A stretch of DNA of 64,000 nucleotides, taken from contig CAZZKE010000002.1 in assembly GCA_964655005.1 (NCBI GenBank), forward strand, positions 44,853-108,852, written 5' to 3'. The stretch is from CAZZKE01 sp964655005 (GTDB taxonomy: Bacteria > Pseudomonadota > Alphaproteobacteria > Rhodospirillales > JABHCV01). The number at the start of each line of letters is the position of its first letter. The stretch's first letter is position 1. Below are positions 61,491 through 64,000 of the stretch, in pieces. A model generated the notes under the pieces. It saw only the letters and a program-made list of their open reading frames with translations, had not been told where the DNA came from and searched no databases. A program made the position numbers and the translations under genes.

Positions 61491-61800
61491 AACCATTTCC
61501 TCCAAGCTCATTAAAAACACCGCAGCCAGATCGGCGCCAGACCGCATCGCAAGCCAATGGCTGTGTACGATTGATCCCTAGCCTAGCCGCGGCGTGAGAA
61601 CCCCTCACGGGAGAACTCTAGCATTTGATTGTAAAAATCATATAATGCTATTGTTTATATTCAGATTTTTTGTAAATATTTGTATAGTAAAAAATGTAAA
61701 AGTGTAAAGGTGTAAATTACCTGTAGTGACGGGCGCGGGCCATCGGCGTCAAGCCGGGGCCGGGGTCTTACTTTTTGCAAGCAATACAAAGGGTCGTGCC
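61491..61800. promoter_or_regulatory. Divergent control region between the binding-protein gene and the ScfR-type gene
   Basis: 310 bases, AT-rich in the middle. TGTAAA occurs at 61630, 61671, 61695, 61703 and 61711; the last three are direct repeats with an 8-base period. TATAAT lies at 61641-61646. TTTTTGCAA at 61772-61780, 20 bases before the start codon at 61801, contains TTTGCAA, the core of RamB-type sites. These are candidate operators; which regulator binds which is not shown. Confidence 0.45.
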
Positions 61801-63393
61801 ATGGCGCGTGTGCCGGAAGGAATCAGGATACGGCAAGAACGTAAGCGCCAGAAAATAACCCAGACCGCACTGGCCAACGATCTGGGTATCTCTGCCAGTT
61901 ACCTGAATTTAATTGAACACAACAAGCGATCCATCAGCGGCAGTCTGCTGAACAAGATGGCGCGGGTCCTGGCCGTCGACCTGAACGATCTTGCCGGATA
62001 CGAAGACGCCCGGCTTATCCAGGATCTGGAAGACCTAAGCAGCGATCCGCTGTTCCGCGATCTCCAGATGGAAGAGCATGGCGCCCGGAATATCATCGGT
62101 CGCGATCCCGGATGGGGCCGCGCTTTTCTGCGTTTGCATGTTTCCTATATCGAGGCGACCAAGATGCTTGTGTCGCTGTCCAACAGGTTCAGCCGCGACC
62201 CATTCCTTGTTGAAATGAGCCATGAGATTTTGACACAAATCACGACAATTAGATCATTATCCGAAATAGTTTCCGAATTTGACGACCTGACCGAGGAAAC
62301 GCGCCGGCGATACACCTCGGTCGTCGCCCGCGAGAGCTCCGCGTTGAGCACGGCGGCCAAGACTTTCTTCGCGTTTATGGACGAGGTCGATACGACGGCC
62401 CGTACGACCACGCCGGCCGGCGAGGTGGAAGACTTTATAATCGACCACCATAACTATTTTCCCCGGCTCGAAGGGGCGGCGGAAGCTCTCAGAACAAGGG
62501 TCGAGGTCTATGGCGGAACCATCGATGAGGCGCTGCAAAATTATCTTGCCGAAATACACGGCATAACGCTGGGGCGTCCCGGATCGGAAGGAGAAAGCGT
62601 CAGGAACCTGAAGCCCGGGGTCCACGCCCATACCCGTATCGATTATCGGCAAACCGGCAAGCATCTTTTTTTTCAGCAATGGCAGCCTGCCGAAACGGTA
62701 CGTTTTCTGATTGCCCAGTTCATTTTCGAACGTGAGCATCAGGACATTCTGGGCGAGGTCACCGCCGAAGGGCGGCTGACCAGCGATGATGCCCGTGGGC
62801 GGGCCGGTCGGGCCATGGCCCGCTATGCGGCGGGGGCTTTTATTTATCCATACGAACCGTTTTTGAAAACGGCCATGGCAGCGCGATACGACATTCAGAT
62901 TTTGCAGCGGCGTCTGGGAGGAAGCTTCGAGCAGATTTGTCATCGGTTGACGACGCTCCATCGCCCTGATTCTCTCGGCATACCCTTCATCTATCTGCGG
63001 ACCGACCCGGCCGGAAATATTTCCAAACGCTTTAGTCTGCCAAACATGCACCTGCCGCGCTATGGCGGGGCCTGCCCGCTGTGGGCGATCTACCGGGCAT
63101 TTATGTCCCCTGGCAGAATTATTTCACAAAGGGTACGGATGCCCAACAAGCAGGAATTTTTGTTTGTCGCGCGAACCGTCAAAAAAAGCGCCGATGCTTT
63201 CGGCTCCTCCGAAAAAATCTATAGCGTGATGATTGGCTGCGATGCCGTTTATGCCGACCGTCTCGTCTATGGCGATGGCAACGATGGTTCCCGGGCCAGC
63301 CTGATCACGGAAGCGGGCGTTAACTGCCGGCTATGTCCCCGCCTGAAATGCGACCACCGCGCCTACGCCCCGATCCTGCCGGTCGCCAACTGA
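61801..63393 (+). CDS. XRE-type acyl-responsive transcriptional regulator (ScfR/RamB family)
   Basis: 530 residues from ATG 61801; a GTG at 61726 would add 25 unconserved residues. An N-terminal XRE helix-turn-helix (IRIRQERKRQKITQTALANDLGISASYLNLIEHNKR, split here as residues 8-43) is followed by a long domain of the DUF2083 type. Near the C-terminus is CRLCPRLKCDHRA, a conserved Cys motif. Relatives (RamB, ScfR) bind acyl-CoAs and control acetate, propionate and glyoxylate-cycle genes. It is divergent from the Liv-type importer, which it probably regulates together with itself. Confidence 0.88.
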   Translation: MARVPEGIRIRQERKRQKITQTALANDLGISASYLNLIEHNKRSISGSLLNKMARVLAVDLNDLAGYEDARLIQDLEDLSSDPLFRDLQMEEHGARNIIGRDPGWGRAFLRLHVSYIEATKMLVSLSNRFSRDPFLVEMSHEILTQITTIRSLSEIVSEFDDLTEETRRRYTSVVARESSALSTAAKTFFAFMDEVDTTARTTTPAGEVEDFIIDHHNYFPRLEGAAEALRTRVEVYGGTIDEALQNYLAEIHGITLGRPGSEGESVRNLKPGVHAHTRIDYRQTGKHLFFQQWQPAETVRFLIAQFIFEREHQDILGEVTAEGRLTSDDARGRAGRAMARYAAGAFIYPYEPFLKTAMAARYDIQILQRRLGGSFEQICHRLTTLHRPDSLGIPFIYLRTDPAGNISKRFSLPNMHLPRYGGACPLWAIYRAFMSPGRIISQRVRMPNKQEFLFVARTVKKSADAFGSSEKIYSVMIGCDAVYADRLVYGDGNDGSRASLITEAGVNCRLCPRLKCDHRAYAPILPVAN

Positions 63394-63555
63394 CCGTATC
63401 AAAGGAAAAATTAATGTAGGCATGAAGTTTCTCCACGATATAGTAGACTGGGCCGGTTCCGCAATAATCGAAGGTAAAACCATACCGTAGATTCGCTCTA
63501 AGCAAGAGATGCGAATATAATATAATATGGCCTGACAGCCGACGGGGAGAGAAAC

Positions 63556-63951
63556 GTGTCGCAACTTGTGCTAATCGCAGAAGATGAGCCACATATATTG
63601 GAGTCTCTTCAGTTCCTTCTGGAGCGCGCCGGGCTGCTCGTGGCGACCGCCTCCGATGGTACGGAAGCGATCCGCTCTATCCGGGAATTATGCCCCGATC
63701 TGGTAATACTCGACATCCAGATGCAGCACCATTCAGGCCTCGAGGTCCTGAAAATGATCCGCGCCGACCCTGAATTAAATAAAACCAAGGTCCTTATTCT
63801 GACCGCCAAGCGCCTGAAATCGGACCGGCACGCCTCGGAGGAACTTGGCGCCGACAAGTACGTTACCAAGCCATTTTCCAACAAGGACCTTGTCGCCGAT
63901 GTACATAAATTATTGCAGACCCCGCTTCCGTCACCGGATTCAAGCATTTAG
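63556..63951 (+). CDS. Single-domain response regulator (receiver only), second copy
   Basis: 131 residues with acidic pocket AEDE (9-11), phospho-Asp53 in VILDIQMQ, Thr in LTAKR and Lys in YVTKPFS. It has no output domain. It resembles the receiver at 55748-56131 over its whole length and starts 162 bases after the ScfR-type gene. A hairpin that looks like a terminator follows at once, so it may be the end of this unit. Confidence 0.92.
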   Translation: MSQLVLIAEDEPHILESLQFLLERAGLLVATASDGTEAIRSIRELCPDLVILDIQMQHHSGLEVLKMIRADPELNKTKVLILTAKRLKSDRHASEELGADKYVTKPFSNKDLVADVHKLLQTPLPSPDSSI

Positions 63952-63960
63952 AAAATAAAC

Positions 63961-63996
63961 CGGCCCCGGAAGACGGGACAGCGTCTTCCGGGGCCG
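63961..63996 (+). terminator. Probable terminator stem at the window end
   Basis: CGGCCCCGGAAGAC (63961-63974) and GTCTTCCGGGGCCG (63983-63996) are perfect 14-base arms with an 8-base loop, 9 bases after a stop codon. Only four bases follow before the window ends, so a T-run cannot be checked. Confidence 0.6.
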
Positions 63997-64000
63997 TGTC

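Overview
The window is a chromosomal segment of an alphaproteobacterium, most likely of a Rhodospirillales type. The evidence is gene content and order: flhB next to a CckA-type hybrid kinase, the kdsD-lptC-lptA-lptB-rpoN-hpf-ptsN string, rpmH-rnpA-yidD-yidC-engB-argB, DUF2336 proteins, an NDUFA9-like protein and a ScfR-type regulator. Coding sequence is GC-rich and some intergenic stretches are AT-rich. Three runs of exactly 100 N mark scaffold joins. At two of them the same 55 bases stand on both sides, so two genes that look broken (near 19.7 kb and 45.9 kb) are probably intact. No rRNA, CRISPR array, insertion sequence or prophage was seen.

Layout. 0-7 kb: end of flhB, cckA, a partial nuclease gene, and an envelope-sugar group (GT-C membrane glycosyltransferase, GT2, transglutaminase-like protein). 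7.2-8.6 kb: a candidate small RNA behind a CRP-type site, then a small heat-shock gene behind a ROSE-like RNA thermometer. 8.6-15.7 kb: leftward ptsN/hpf/rpoN/lpt/kdsD string and an RNase D-like gene. 15.8-23.5 kb: tRNA-Leu, an NDUFA9-like gene, MarR regulator, leucyl aminopeptidase, GST, flavoprotein disulfide reductase and TVP38 protein. 23.7-28.5 kb: rpmH to argB. 28.5-32.8 kb: two DUF2336 paralogues downstream of a diguanylate cyclase. 33-44 kb: dapD-dapE, an FNR-box-linked di-haem cytochrome, truA-fmt-def, rmuC, recR-ybaB and an exonuclease.

44-51 kb is the most unusual part. It is a divergent gene group for one-carbon units on tetrahydrofolate (H4F): a double-MerR regulator, folD, fhs and an NrtS-like gene to the left, and a MetF-MetV fusion, a FolB-like gene and a PanB-like gene to the right. 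Fhs and the MetF half keep their catalytic residues. FolD, FolB and PanB each lack residues that are essential in their well-studied relatives. Read as a pathway, it would oxidise methyl-H4F to formate with ATP gain. The FolB- and PanB-like proteins have no obvious place in that scheme.

51.7-64 kb is a sensing and uptake locus: universal stress protein, a sodium:solute symporter fused to a histidine kinase, two single-domain receivers, a complete Liv-type ABC importer with an attenuator after its binding-protein gene, and a ScfR/RamB-type regulator. The context suggests uptake and sensing of a small carboxylate or acyl compound; the substrate is not shown by the sequence.

A short hairpin repeat occurs at least three times between genes, twice directly on a stop codon.
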